Shown piece after piece: positions 43,761 to 52,861 of a stretch of DNA of 64,000 nucleotides (the stretch's first letter is position 1; the number at the start of each line of letters is the position of its first letter). A program made the translations under genes and the position numbers. Source of the DNA: JALYXV01 sp963733505 (GTDB taxonomy: Bacteria; Actinomycetota; Acidimicrobiia; Acidimicrobiales; Palsa-688). The notes under the pieces were generated by a model that saw only the letters and a program-made list of their open reading frames with translations, did no database searches and was not told where the DNA came from. The DNA lies in NCBI GenBank assembly GCA_963733505.1, contig CAVTDW010000019.1, forward strand, positions 62,001 through 126,000, written 5' to 3'.

Positions 43761-44939
43761 GTGAAGGTCGCCCTCCTCACCCGGGAGTTCCCTCCGGAGG
43801 TGTACGGCGGGGCGGGCGTGCATATCGAGAACCTGGCGGCCAACCTGGCGCCGCTGATCGAGGTTGAAGTCCACGCCTTCGGCGCACCTCGTGAGTCGCC
43901 GCTCGTCGCCGCGACCTACACCCCATGGGACGCGCTGCGCCACGGCCCCGGTGGTAGCGCCTTGCAATCGGTTTCGGTGGACCTGCTCATGGCCCAGGGC
44001 GTCGCGGGCGCCGACCTGGTTCACAGCCACACCTGGTACACCAACTTGGGCGGTCACCTGGCCAAGGAGATGCACGACATCCCCCACGTGATGACGACCC
44101 ACAGTCTCGAACCACTGCGCCCCTGGAAACTCGATCAGCTCGGGCCGGGGTATGGCGTCTCGTTGTTCTGCGAGCGAACGGCGATCAACACCGCGGACGC
44201 CGTGATCGCAGTCTCGGCGGGGATGCGGACCGACGTATTGCAGACCTATCCGGCGGTCGACCCGGACCGGGTGGTTGTGATCTACAACGGCGTGGACCCG
44301 AACGAGTACCACCCCGACCCCCGAACCGACGCCCTCATCCGACATGGGATCGATCCGGACCAGCCGTCGGTGGTGTTCCTGGGCCGGATCACGGCGCAGA
44401 AGGGCATCCTCGAGTTGCTCGAGGCGGCGGAGTGGATCGATCCCTCGGCCCAACTGGTGCTGTGCGCCGCCTCGCCGGACACACCCGCGATACAGGCGGC
44501 TGTTGCCGACGCGGTCGCGGCCCTACGCCAGCGCCGCCGCGGGGTCGTATGGATCGACGAGCCGCTGCCGCGCCGGGAGGCGATCCAGCTGCTCAGCCAC
44601 GCGTCGGTGTTCGTCTGCCCGTCACGGTATGAACCGTTCGGGCTGGTCAACGTGGAAGCCATGGCCTGCGGTGCCGCGGTCGTGGCGACCGCTACGGGCG
44701 GGATCCCCGAGATCGTCGAGGACTCCAAGACGGGGTATCTGGTGGCGCCCGGCCCAGAGTTCGTGCGCCACTTGGCGGAGCGGATCAACGCACTGGTGCT
44801 GGACCCTGACACGGCGCGACGCTTCGGTGAGGCAGGGCGCCAGCGCGTCCTCGACCGCTTCACCTGGCCCGCGGTGGCGGCGCAGACCGTGGACCTGTAT
44901 CGGAAGGTCCTGGGGTCGCCCCTACTTCGTAGCACCTGA
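43761..44939 (+). CDS. Glycogen synthase / maltose-1-phosphate synthase (GlgA/GlgM, GT4)
   Basis: A 392-residue GT4 glycosyltransferase of the actinobacterial GlgA/GlgM group. It starts VKVALLTREFPPEVYGGAGV, has the donor-site segments VVFLGRITAQKGILELLEAA and CPSRYEPFGLVNVEAMACGA, and uses ADP-glucose either to extend glycogen or to make maltose 1-phosphate. The GTG at 43761 is chosen because the conserved fold begins there; the frame upstream is a GC-rich repeat (GGCGGGTCC copies). It follows glgC directly. Confidence 0.9.
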   Translation: MKVALLTREFPPEVYGGAGVHIENLAANLAPLIEVEVHAFGAPRESPLVAATYTPWDALRHGPGGSALQSVSVDLLMAQGVAGADLVHSHTWYTNLGGHLAKEMHDIPHVMTTHSLEPLRPWKLDQLGPGYGVSLFCERTAINTADAVIAVSAGMRTDVLQTYPAVDPDRVVVIYNGVDPNEYHPDPRTDALIRHGIDPDQPSVVFLGRITAQKGILELLEAAEWIDPSAQLVLCAASPDTPAIQAAVADAVAALRQRRRGVVWIDEPLPRREAIQLLSHASVFVCPSRYEPFGLVNVEAMACGAAVVATATGGIPEIVEDSKTGYLVAPGPEFVRHLAERINALVLDPDTARRFGEAGRQRVLDRFTWPAVAAQTVDLYRKVLGSPLLRST

Positions 44940-45044
44940 CCGCTACTGCGGTCGTTGGGGCGAACGCTGACTGCGTCGCGCCGGCCGACGGATGGTGACG
45001 ACCCGAACGGCGTCCGTCACGGCGGCCAGATTAGTGTTGCTCGG

Positions 45045-45074
45045 TGAACACTAACGATGTATCGTTAGTGTTCA
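45045..45074. promoter_or_regulatory. Probable PadR operator: 14-bp perfect inverted repeat
   Basis: TGAACACTAACGAT at 45045-45058 and its exact reverse complement at 45061-45074 are separated by GT. It lies just before the ribosome binding site (GAAAGGAG) and the PadR start at 45089. A partial half-site (TTAGTGTT, 45031-45038) sits upstream. The perfect symmetry and position strongly suggest the operator of the adjacent repressor, giving self-regulation. Confidence 0.72.
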
Positions 45075-45088
45075 GAAAGGAGCACACA

Positions 45089-45923
45089 ATGAGATCACGA
45101 GACGAATTTGGTTGGTCCGGCCACCCCCACGGGTGGTCGGGAGGTCGGCAGCCCTGGACGGCGACGGCCGCTGGGCCCGCGATCCGGGCGACGGCGGTGG
45201 GCCCGGCGGACCCGGCGGCCGACCCGGCCCGGTGGGCCTGGCGGCGGACCGCCGTTCGGGGCGGGCGGTCCTGGCGGCGACCGGGAACATGGATGGCCTG
45301 GTGGCCGGCCCGGCGATCCGGACTTTGGTGGTGGCCCTCCCCGGCGAGGCGGTTGGGGCGGCGGAGGCAGCTGGGGTGGCATGGGCGGCGGCTGGGGTGG
45401 CGGCCGTGGGCGAGGCGGTCGAGGTGGACGGGCTCGGCGTGGCGATGTCCGGGCGGCGGTCCTGTTGCTGCTGGCCGAAACACCACGCAATGGATACCAA
45501 ATCATCCAGGAACTCGACGAACGCAGTCGGGGGGCGTGGAAGCCGAGTCCCGGCTCGGTGTACCCCGTACTCCAGCAGCTGGAGGACGAGGGGCTCGTGA
45601 TCAGCAGCGCCGCCGACGTCGGGCGGCTCTATCGCATTACCGACGCGGGCTCGTCCTATGTCGCCAGCCACCGTGACGAGATGGGCAAGCCGTGGGAGGA
45701 GGCAGCCAACGCCGTAAGCCCGCCCGCCATGGAACTGGCCCAGCTCATCCCGCAGGTCCTCGGTGCGATCAAGCAGGTGCTTCACGCGGGCAACGAGCGC
45801 CAGATTCGTCAGGCCAGCACGGTGTTGACCGAAACGCGGCGGGCGCTCTACCGGATCCTGGCCGAGGATGAGCCGAGCGCCGCCGCGGAGGGCACCGATA
45901 GCGTCGAAGGCGCCGACAGCTGA
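45089..45923 (+). CDS. PadR-family transcription regulator with Gly-rich leader (frame breaks)
   Basis: The C-terminal two thirds is a PadR winged-helix repressor: RRGDVRAAVLLLLAETPRNG, YQIIQELDERSRGAWKPSPG, SVYPVLQQLEDEGLV. Upstream is a Gly/Arg/Pro-rich leader, known in this subfamily. The natural start MRSRDEFGWSGHPHGW at 45089, with a good ribosome binding site, is in another frame; two one-base losses near 45156 and 45230 join it through DGDGRWARDPGDGGGPGG to the PadR frame. Total about 278 residues. A 14-bp palindrome lies between promoter and gene. Confidence 0.82.
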
Positions 45924-45948
45924 GCGGTGACTAGGTGCGAGGCGCCAG

Positions 45949-45990
45949 CGGGAGTACAAACCGTTGTGTCCACGACGGTTTGTACTCCCG
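45949..45990. terminator. 20-bp-stem hairpin between converging genes
   Basis: CGGGAGTACAAACCGTTGTG at 45949-45968 pairs with CACGACGGTTTGTACTCCCG at 45971-45990, with one mismatch and a 2-base loop. It lies between the PadR gene and the converging repeat-rich gene that ends at 46039. The position suits a two-way terminator. It has no T tract, and the arms are not GC-rich, so a protein-binding palindrome is the alternative. Confidence 0.6.
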
Positions 45991-46038
45991 CCCAATTCAG
46001 AGGTTTCCCGCCAGGACAGCTAGTCGGCCGCTTTAGGT

Positions 46039-47666
46039 TTAGAGGTGCGCCACCGCCGAGTGCGCCAGCGCGAGGAGTTGCGGGGCGGGCGCCGGCGCCG
46101 GAACGGGGCCGAGAATCAGCTGCATGAGGCTCGCTTGCTTCAGCACCCACAACCGGCCGTCGGCGTAGTAGGCGGCGTCGCCGATTCCGGGAACATTTTG
46201 AGCCGCGCTCGTGCGCGAGGAATCGAACAGCGCCCGAGCGTTCTGACGAGCGATCTCAATGATGAACTCGTGGGTCCCGTCGTCGTAGACGCACGTGCCC
46301 AGAACCAGGTGGGGCGGCCCGGCATTGTGGCCGAAGGCGGCGGTCGCCTGATCAGCGGTCACGACTTGGCAGGCATCTTGGGACGACTCGGCTGTTCCGA
46401 GAGCGGGAACGTGGTGACTCGGCCGAGTGAGAACGACCGACACCACCGCGATAAGAACGAGAACGGCCAATGCGGCACCGACGATCGCGAGAACGCTCCG
46501 ACTTGGGGGCGCCTTCATCTCGGGCACTGGCATGCTGAGATCACGCAGGCGCGGCCGCTGACGGGACCGGCGCCGGCGAGCCTTCTTGGGCTTGTCTTCG
46601 CGGCGTTCGATGACACGGTCCTGGCTCACGGCGCCCGCGGGCATTGCTGCCGGGACGGCCGTGGGAGGCGCAGGAGCGGAATCGCGGAGGCCGACCTTGC
46701 CGCCATTTCGAGCTCGGCGAGGCGGCCGGCGAGGGGATGATGTCCCCGCCGCGGGCCAGCGCCTCACGCAGGCTTATGGCCCCGCCCGCGGCGGCGGGCG
46801 CCGGCGAACTCGAATCGACAACGGGCAGGACCTCGGTCGTCGAGCCGGCGGCACCGCTGCTGCCGGTGCCCGATGCCAGCGACGGGGTGCGCCGCCGGGG
46901 CCGGCGTCGACTCTGCCGGAGGCGGTGACCCAGCGGGCGAGGCGGCACGGCCGGCCAATGCATCGCGCAAGCTCACGGCCTTGACGGGCTGCTCGGCCGA
47001 CGGTTCGACCACGGATGCGACTGCCACTTCGGGAGCGGGCGTCGCGGCCGGCGACGACGCAGCAGGAGGCGGTGACCCAGCGGGCGAGGCGGCACGACCG
47101 GCCAATGCATCGCGCAAGCTCACCGCCGTGGCGGGCGGCTCGGGCAACGCTTGGACCTCGGGCTGCTCGGGCGACGGTTCCTCGGCCGCGGGCGCCGCAA
47201 TCGGCGAAGTTTCTGCAGGAGGTGCGGGCGGCACTGTGTCCTCGGCATCTGGCGCCGTCGCGGGCTCGGCCACGCCTGGTCCGGCTGCCGCTTGGCGCGA
47301 CAGGGCTTCTCGAAGGCTCACTGCCCCTCCGTTGGTGGCAGGGGGCGGTTCGCTGGCGGCCGATGCACCGTTGACCACAGCTGGAGGAGCGCTCGGCGCG
47401 GCGGTGGCCGGCGGAGGTGCCTGCCCTGGGTCGTCCCCGCCACCAAGGCCGATGCGGTACGTCCTCAAGCCGCGCATCTCGCGGGTGAGGGTGCCATCGC
47501 TTTCCATGCGCGCCAGCGTGGCGCTGACGAGCATCGGATTGTCTACGCCGATTTCCTTCGCCAGCTCGTCGGTAAGGCTGCGACCGCCCGCGTCCTGGAC
47601 GCTGCCGCCATGGCCCTCTAGGTAGGACTGGATGTTTCGCTCGATCTCCGAGTTGCTGTCAGTCAT
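46039..47666 (-). CDS. Repeat-rich DNA-binding/membrane protein (frame breaks)
   Basis: Read across two apparent one-base shifts (near 46880-46905 and 46710), this is one protein of about 540 residues. It starts MTDSNSEIERNIQSYLEGHG with a winged-helix-like domain (ELAKEIGVDNPMLVSATLAR, then DGTLTREMRGLRTYRIG). A Pro/Ala-rich region carries four copies of a (V/I)SLREAL/SLRDALAGR motif. A membrane helix (VLAIVGAALAVLVLIAVVSV) follows, then a C-terminal domain beginning DACQVVTADQATAAFG with C-Y/D-D-G features like DUF3558 proteins. The start at 47666 is preferred to 47699. Function unknown. Confidence 0.65.
46918..47122. repeat. Near-identical 58-bp direct repeats inside the repeat-rich gene
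   Basis: 46918-46975 and 47065-47122 are almost identical (one difference seen: CACGGCCGG against CACGACCGG). They encode the AVSLRDALAGRAASPAGSPP units of the protein at 46039-47666. Recent duplication within the gene is the simplest explanation, and such repeats can also confuse assembly. Confidence 0.85.
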
Positions 47667-48031
47667 GTCGCAGTCTCGTTTTCTGATTGTGAACCGCATA
47701 ACTCACGCGCCGAACCACTCAACCTGGCCTCAGTAGGACACATCGGCATGATGGGAGCAATTCTTATGGAGAAACTGTACCCGCGGCGAGATAACCGATT
47801 GACAGGCGGACGACATGGCTTGTCGAGGCTTTCGTAGCGCCGGCGGGTCCCATCGGTCGACCGCTCGATCAAGCGCATCGGTTGGGATACCAGGAATCCG
47901 ACAATTGCGGCAAAACCGGCCTGCACTGGTACCCGCGCCCTTTTTCCCCTATTTATTCGCCTTTCGGCCACATCGCGCACGACGGTTCCCGCTTTGTCAG
48001 TGCTGCCGCTCGTAGACGGCCTTGCAGGGGC
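47667..48031. other. 365-bp gene-free gap, promoter of the repeat-rich gene
   Basis: Less GC-rich than its surroundings and without a convincing gene. On the minus strand upstream of 47666 there is a possible promoter: TTGAGT and TATGCG spaced by 16 bases (about 47690-47720). The rest shows no clear hairpin or repeat. Confidence 0.4.
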
Positions 48032-49780
48032 CTAGCGCGCCGTCACCGCGAAGATCTCCGCCTTGGCCCCCGCCCGCACGGCCGACACCCCGCCTCGGGC
48101 CGACAACGTCCCGGCCGGCGCCAGGACCGACGCCGCCCAACTACCGGCGCCAGCCGCACTACTCGTACCGGAGAACGAGAACTGCCAGAGCGCTCCATCC
48201 GGCCCCGTGGCAAAGACACTCAGGCCGCTGGCGTTCCAGACGACGCTCGGCGCGCCCACGATCTTCATGTCCGGGCGGATATCGAAGTGCTGCCACGTCG
48301 AAGCGGCGGTCGCCCGCTCCTCCTGCAGCAGGGTTCCGTCCTTGCCGACCGCGAACACCTCGGACTTGGCTCCGACACGCACCGCCGAAACACCGCCGAG
48401 GGCCGACAGCACCCCGGCCGGCGTCACCACCGAGACCGACCAGCTACCGGCGCTGCCGCTCGGACCGGCGGACAGGGAGAACTGCCGCAATGCCCCGTCT
48501 TGGCCCGCCGCGAACACGCTGGCGCCCGACGAGTTCCACACCACGCTGGGCCCGCCCACGATCTTGGCGTCGGGCCGGATCTCCGAGCGCGTCCAAGGCG
48601 CACCGGCCGCCGATTGCTCCAGCTGCAGCAGCGTCGCGTCCTTGCCGACCGCGAACACCTCGAGTTTGGCTCCGACGCGAACCGCGGACACTCCGGCACT
48701 CGCCGACAGGGTTCCAGCGGGCATCACCGACACCGACTTCCACCCGGTGCTGCCCGACGAGAACTGTCGAAGCGCCCCGTCGGCTCCCGCCGCAAAGACC
48801 GCCACGCCGGCTGAATCCCACACGACGCTCGGCGCGCCCGCGATAGCGGCATCTGGCCGGATCGGGTAACGCTGCCACGACGCCGCCGCCGCAGCCCGCT
48901 CCACCTGGAGCAGGGTGCCTGCCCGACCTGCCGCTGCGGCCGCACCCGGGCCCGTCGCCGCACCCGGGCCTGTCGCCGCACCGGGGCTCGCGGGCGCCAC
49001 CGCGGCCACGACGGGCGAAGGTACCGAGGTCGACCCGCACCCTGTCCCGTCGCTATAGCCGGCGTGGGCTCCCCAGGCGATCCCCTTCCACGTCGAGAGC
49101 CCCCAAGCCTGGGGGTAGGTAAGGAGCGTCGCACCGTGGCACGCCTTCAACGGCCCCGGATCGCGCGACCCGGTCCCGAACCGCCCCGACGAACTCGCCT
49201 CGAAATGGACATGAGACGTGCTCGCCGTCCCTGACGTGCCCACCTTGCCGATCACGGTGTTCGTGTCGACCCAGTTTCCCGCCCCACTCACGAGGACCTG
49301 GCTCATGTGGGCGTACAGGCTCTGGACGTTGCCCCCATGGTCGACGACGACCACGTTTCCGTAGCCCGAATAGCCGGATTGACCCGTAACGTTCCTCGCC
49401 AGGCCAGCCCCGGCGGGGTAAATGCTGGTTCCGGTGGAGGCGATCAGATCGAGCGCCCAGTAGTCGTGGTGACCGCCACACTCGTAGCCGCCTTGCGCCC
49501 CGTACGAGAGGTAGGTGCAGCCGACCTTGATCTCCGCTCCGTCGAGGTCCCGGTGCAGCGGGAACCATTCGGGGGGGCTGTAGTGACCGGTCGCGGCCCG
49601 CCCCGGCACCGCCTGGTAGACCGCAAGGGCGCCAAACACGAGGCACAGGGCCCCGAGCAGCGACAAGCGACGTAGTCCAACCCTGGTCCGCACTGCGCCC
49701 CCTCTGCTTCCCCAGCTCGCAGGGTCAAACTCGGGAGGGAGGTTAGACGCAATGTCATCAGCGCGACGTATTCGCGACAT
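48032..49780 (-). CDS. Secreted M23 peptidase with C-terminal propeller-like repeats
   Basis: The start MSRIRRADD at 49780 leads to an N-terminal membrane or signal segment (LSLLGALCLVFGALAVYQAV). The M23 domain follows, with zinc ligands in GGHHDYWALDL and HVHFEAS and the SLYAHMSQ segment, about residues 70-210. After a Gly/Pro/Ala linker (GAATGPGAATGPGA) come three repeats of about 85 residues (TLLQVERA, APSVVWDSAGVAVFAAG, ALRQFS, PAGTLSA, VSAVRVGAKLEVFAVGKD), which resemble a PLL/tectonin-like propeller that could bind a glycan. It may act on cell wall peptides. Confidence 0.85.
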   Translation of the reverse strand: MSRIRRADDIASNLPPEFDPASWGSRGGAVRTRVGLRRLSLLGALCLVFGALAVYQAVPGRAATGHYSPPEWFPLHRDLDGAEIKVGCTYLSYGAQGGYECGGHHDYWALDLIASTGTSIYPAGAGLARNVTGQSGYSGYGNVVVVDHGGNVQSLYAHMSQVLVSGAGNWVDTNTVIGKVGTSGTASTSHVHFEASSSGRFGTGSRDPGPLKACHGATLLTYPQAWGLSTWKGIAWGAHAGYSDGTGCGSTSVPSPVVAAVAPASPGAATGPGAATGPGAAAAAGRAGTLLQVERAAAAASWQRYPIRPDAAIAGAPSVVWDSAGVAVFAAGADGALRQFSSGSTGWKSVSVMPAGTLSASAGVSAVRVGAKLEVFAVGKDATLLQLEQSAAGAPWTRSEIRPDAKIVGGPSVVWNSSGASVFAAGQDGALRQFSLSAGPSGSAGSWSVSVVTPAGVLSALGGVSAVRVGAKSEVFAVGKDGTLLQEERATAASTWQHFDIRPDMKIVGAPSVVWNASGLSVFATGPDGALWQFSFSGTSSAAGAGSWAASVLAPAGTLSARGGVSAVRAGAKAEIFAVTAR

Positions 49781-49941
49781 CGAGGGTTCACTTTGAGATG
49801 CGTGTCGAAGGGTGGGGAAAAGGGGCGTCAGTCCGGTTCGAGCCGGTTGGCGGGATTCGTCCGCCCTGAGCGAACGATTCGCATCCACCGCCGAACGCCC
49901 GGAACCTCAGATCCTCGAACGCTCCCTGAGGACTGCTCGGA

Positions 49942-50586
49942 TCAGTTCGGGGTCGTGATCGACGACCGTGCCGCCGTTGTCCCGTCCGTTGTGTCGTCGT
50001 CCGCTGTGTCGTCGCGGCCGATGAATGCCTCGTGTATCTCGATCGCGAGCACCGCGTGCTGCGTGGCGTTCGCCGGTACGACCTCTTCAGGTAGCACCTC
50101 CTTGCGCTGGCGCACGAACCGGGCCGCGGCGAGCACGGCTTCGTGATCGCGCCGGTCGTCGTCGGTGGGAAATTCGAAACGCCAGCGCCGAACACGTTCT
50201 GCGATCGCGACCTGCTCATCCCCGTCGACCTCGACGCCTGTAGCAGCGAAGACCCGGCAGTCGTAGGTGCGGCAGGTTCTCGGGCGGTACTCGTAGATCG
50301 AGCAGCGGTCGTCGATCAACATCGGGCAGTGGCCGTCTGCGTCATACCCGAGCACCACGTTGCCGCTGGGCAGCCGCGGCGCCGGAAACAACAGCTCGGG
50401 CGGTATACGAGCAAGCGTCTCGGTTTCGTCGGGTCCGATGTGGACGAACTGCGAGGACGTGCAGCAGGCCGTACACCCGCCGCAGGGAACATCAGAGCCG
50501 GCCGCTCCGCCGAGCGCCCGCAGCATCGCGGCCAGCCAGCTGGAGAAGCCCCCAGCGGCTAGGGCCGGAGGGCCGTCGTCGCTCAA
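49942..50586 (-). CDS. YkgJ-family cysteine cluster protein
   Basis: A 214-residue protein with the YkgJ metal-cluster pattern: PCGGCTACCTSSQFVHIGPDE, then HCPMLIDDRCSIYEYRPRTC, RTYDCRVF. The Cys set may hold zinc or an iron-sulfur cluster; function is unknown. The tail is Asp/Thr-rich (DDTADDDTTDGTT). It starts 3 bases after the small repeat protein, which is likely cotranscribed. Confidence 0.87.
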   Translation of the reverse strand: MSDDGPPALAAGGFSSWLAAMLRALGGAAGSDVPCGGCTACCTSSQFVHIGPDETETLARIPPELLFPAPRLPSGNVVLGYDADGHCPMLIDDRCSIYEYRPRTCRTYDCRVFAATGVEVDGDEQVAIAERVRRWRFEFPTDDDRRDHEAVLAAARFVRQRKEVLPEEVVPANATQHAVLAIEIHEAFIGRDDTADDDTTDGTTAARSSITTPN

Positions 50587-50589
50587 ATG

Positions 50590-50811
50590 TCAGTCGCCGT
50601 CGACGGACTCGTCCGCCTCAGCCTGCAGGCTCTCAACGCGCAGGTTCTCCAGGCGCAGGTTCTCCAGGCGCAGGTTCTCCAGGCGAAGGTTCTCCAGGCG
50701 TTGGCGTTCGATCTCGGCGGCCACCGCCTGGCGGATGACGCTCGACATGTCGACGCTGCCGCCCTCGCCGGGCACAACCTCGTCCGCCGTGGCTTTTCTC
50801 ACCAGGCCCAT
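50590..50811 (-). CDS. Small protein with RLENL pentapeptide repeats
   Basis: A 73-residue protein starting MGLVRKATADEVVPGEGGSV, with a helix (SSVIRQAVAAEIERQRLENL) that runs into five tandem five-residue units (RLENL x4, then RVESL), ending AEADESVDGD. The repeats resemble short pentapeptide-repeat or coiled-coil arrays. No function is recognised. It lies 3 bases upstream of the YkgJ gene on the same strand. Confidence 0.6.
   Translation of the reverse strand: MGLVRKATADEVVPGEGGSVDMSSVIRQAVAAEIERQRLENLRLENLRLENLRLENLRVESLQAEADESVDGD
50626..50700. repeat. 15-bp tandem repeat array (five units)
   Basis: Three exact copies of CAGGTTCTCCAGGCG begin at 50641, 50656 and 50671; a fourth at 50686 differs by one base (AAGG), and a diverged unit precedes them at 50626. 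Each unit encodes one RLENL repeat of the small protein. Such arrays change copy number by slippage. Confidence 0.92.
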
Positions 50812-50926
50812 CAACCCTCCTCGTTGGCGGGTGGTCCACCTCACCAGGTGACCTTGAGGGTACCGGCCGCTGACGGCGGTGGCCGCGCGGATCGAGGCCG
50901 CCTGTCAGCAAACGTAGGCTGCCCAC

Positions 50927-52282
50927 GTGTCAACGGGGCCCATCGCGCGAATCGAGGCGACATTCTCGGCGCGGCGCGCTCCCAAGGACGACCCGGCGTC
51001 GCTCCCGTTCCCCGATCGGCCGGCGGGAACAGACTGCCTGCCCCAGATTCGCCACATCGTCGTGCTCATGATGGAGAACCACTCGTTCGACAACTACTTG
51101 GGCGTGCTCGGGCGCGGCGACGGGCTTCCCACCAACCAGGAAGGGTCGGTGTCGGTCGCGAACCCGACCTCGAACGGGATTGCGGTCCCCGCCACCCCGC
51201 TGCGGTCGACGACACAGAAGGTCGGCATCCCGACACAGTCGTGGGAGGCCAGCCATACCCAATGGAACAATGGCGCCAACGACGGATTCGCCCGGGCGGT
51301 GGAAGTTTGCACGCCCGGGGCCGACCCCGCCACGGCGATGGGGTATTGGACCGATGCCGAACTCCCCTTCTACCACGCCCTGGCACGGACGTTCCCCCTC
51401 GCCGACCGCTGGTTCTCTTCGTGCCTAGGGCCGACCTTCCCCAACCGGCGCTTCCTCCTGTCGGGCACGGCCAATGGCCTGACGACCGACAAGCTCACCG
51501 AGATCCTGGACTACCCCGCCAACGGCACGATCTTCGATCTGCTGAGCAGCCACCACATCAGTTGGGCCAACTACCACTCGGTGTCACACCAGCGACCCCT
51601 CCTGGCCCGGCTGGTCGGGATCCACGGCCATCGCCTCGGCCGATACCTCCGTGGACTCACCCACCAACTGCAGGGCGATTCGGGCGAGGCCAAGGGGTTC
51701 CTGCAGTTCAGCGGCGACGCCTACCCCCTCGGCCTCATCCGGTACCTCGCCCACCTGCGCACCATCGACCGATTCTGCACCGACGCTGCCGACGGGACCC
51801 TGCCCGCGGTCAGCATCGTCGACCCCGACTTCCGGGCCAACTCGGAGGAGAACCCACAAGACATCACGGCCGGACAGGCGTTCGCGGCGCGAGTCATCAA
51901 TGCCGCCATGGGCGGCGCGGACTGGATGGGAACGCTCCTGGTCTGGTGCTACGACGAGGGCGGCGGCTACTACGACCACGTTCCGCCGCCCGCGGCGGTC
52001 GAGCCCGACAAGGTGCCGCCCGATGTCGGCGGGCCCTGGCGTTTCAACCGCTATGGCTTCCGTGTTCCCGCGGTCGTCGTGTCGCCTTATGCCCGACCGG
52101 ACTACACGTCGCACGTGGTGCGCGACCACACGTCGGTGTTGAAGCTGATCGAGCGGAAATGGAACCTGCCGCCGATGACCGCCCGGGACGCTGCGGCCGA
52201 CGACCTGCTCGACATGGTCGACTTCGACGCCGCGCCCGCCTTCGCCACACCCCCCGAGCTCCCCGACCCAACGGCGCGTTAA
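50927..52282 (+). CDS. Phospholipase C-family phosphoesterase
   Basis: A 451-residue member of the PLC/acid-phosphatase (phosphoesterase) family. It reads RHIVVLMMENHSFDNYLGVL at residues 42-61, DRWFSSCLGPTFPNRRFLLS, and YDEGGGYYDHVPPP, which supply the metal-binding residues. Unlike most homologues it has no signal peptide at this GTG start, so it may be cytoplasmic or exported by another route. The last 70 bases before the next gene show nothing notable. Confidence 0.86.
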   Translation: MSTGPIARIEATFSARRAPKDDPASLPFPDRPAGTDCLPQIRHIVVLMMENHSFDNYLGVLGRGDGLPTNQEGSVSVANPTSNGIAVPATPLRSTTQKVGIPTQSWEASHTQWNNGANDGFARAVEVCTPGADPATAMGYWTDAELPFYHALARTFPLADRWFSSCLGPTFPNRRFLLSGTANGLTTDKLTEILDYPANGTIFDLLSSHHISWANYHSVSHQRPLLARLVGIHGHRLGRYLRGLTHQLQGDSGEAKGFLQFSGDAYPLGLIRYLAHLRTIDRFCTDAADGTLPAVSIVDPDFRANSEENPQDITAGQAFAARVINAAMGGADWMGTLLVWCYDEGGGYYDHVPPPAAVEPDKVPPDVGGPWRFNRYGFRVPAVVVSPYARPDYTSHVVRDHTSVLKLIERKWNLPPMTARDAAADDLLDMVDFDAAPAFATPPELPDPTAR

Positions 52283-52382
52283 CAGGCCGCGGCGTCAGCC
52301 GAACTAGGAAGAAGTTGCAGTCCCAGCAAGACCTACCTCCCCAGTTGCCACCAGTGATCGAGCCGGCGGGCGTCAGGGTGCC

Positions 52383-52844
52383 TCAGGCAAAGGTGATGGT
52401 CGGGTTCACCTCGATTTCGGTCTTCAGGCTGTTGGCGATGTAGCACTCGCGGTGGGCCACCTCGACCAGATGGCGAACCCGTGGCTCACCCACGTCGCCG
52501 GCCAGCGTGATGCGAGGTCGCAGCACGATACGCGTGATCCGCACCGGCGGATCGTCGTCAGGCATCTCCCCGACCGCGTCGTCCTCGTAACCGATGACGT
52601 CAAGGCGGGCCCGGGCGGCGACGGCGAGAAAGGAGAGAAGCTGGCACGACGCGGCGGCGAGAACAAGGAGCTGCTCAGGGTTCAGTCGACTCGGATCACC
52701 GCGAAACGCGGCATCGGACGAAAGCGCCAGCGTCACGCCGCCCGTAGCCGGACCCGCCGTGTGATCCCGGCTGTAGGCCTCGTACCCGACGCCCGTCGAT
52801 CCGGACCAGGAGCAGCGCACACCGTAGGTGTGGGTATGGCCCAT
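52383..52844 (-). CDS. OsmC-family protein
   Basis: A 153-residue OsmC/YhfA-type protein. It begins MGHTHTYGVRCSWSGSTGVG, has NPEQLLVLAAASCQLLSFLA with one of the two family cysteines and the second in HRECYIANSL. OsmC proteins reduce organic hydroperoxides through this Cys pair. The ATG at 52844 is chosen over upstream in-frame sequence that is not homologous. It follows apbE on the same strand after 17 bases. Confidence 0.88.
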   Translation of the reverse strand: MGHTHTYGVRCSWSGSTGVGYEAYSRDHTAGPATGGVTLALSSDAAFRGDPSRLNPEQLLVLAAASCQLLSFLAVAARARLDVIGYEDDAVGEMPDDDPPVRITRIVLRPRITLAGDVGEPRVRHLVEVAHRECYIANSLKTEIEVNPTITFA

Positions 52845-52861
52845 GCAACGAGTATTCCGCC

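Noticed and set aside
50626..50700. The 15-bp repeat array as a CRISPR
   Set aside because: Units are directly joined without spacers and stay in frame within a small coding sequence.
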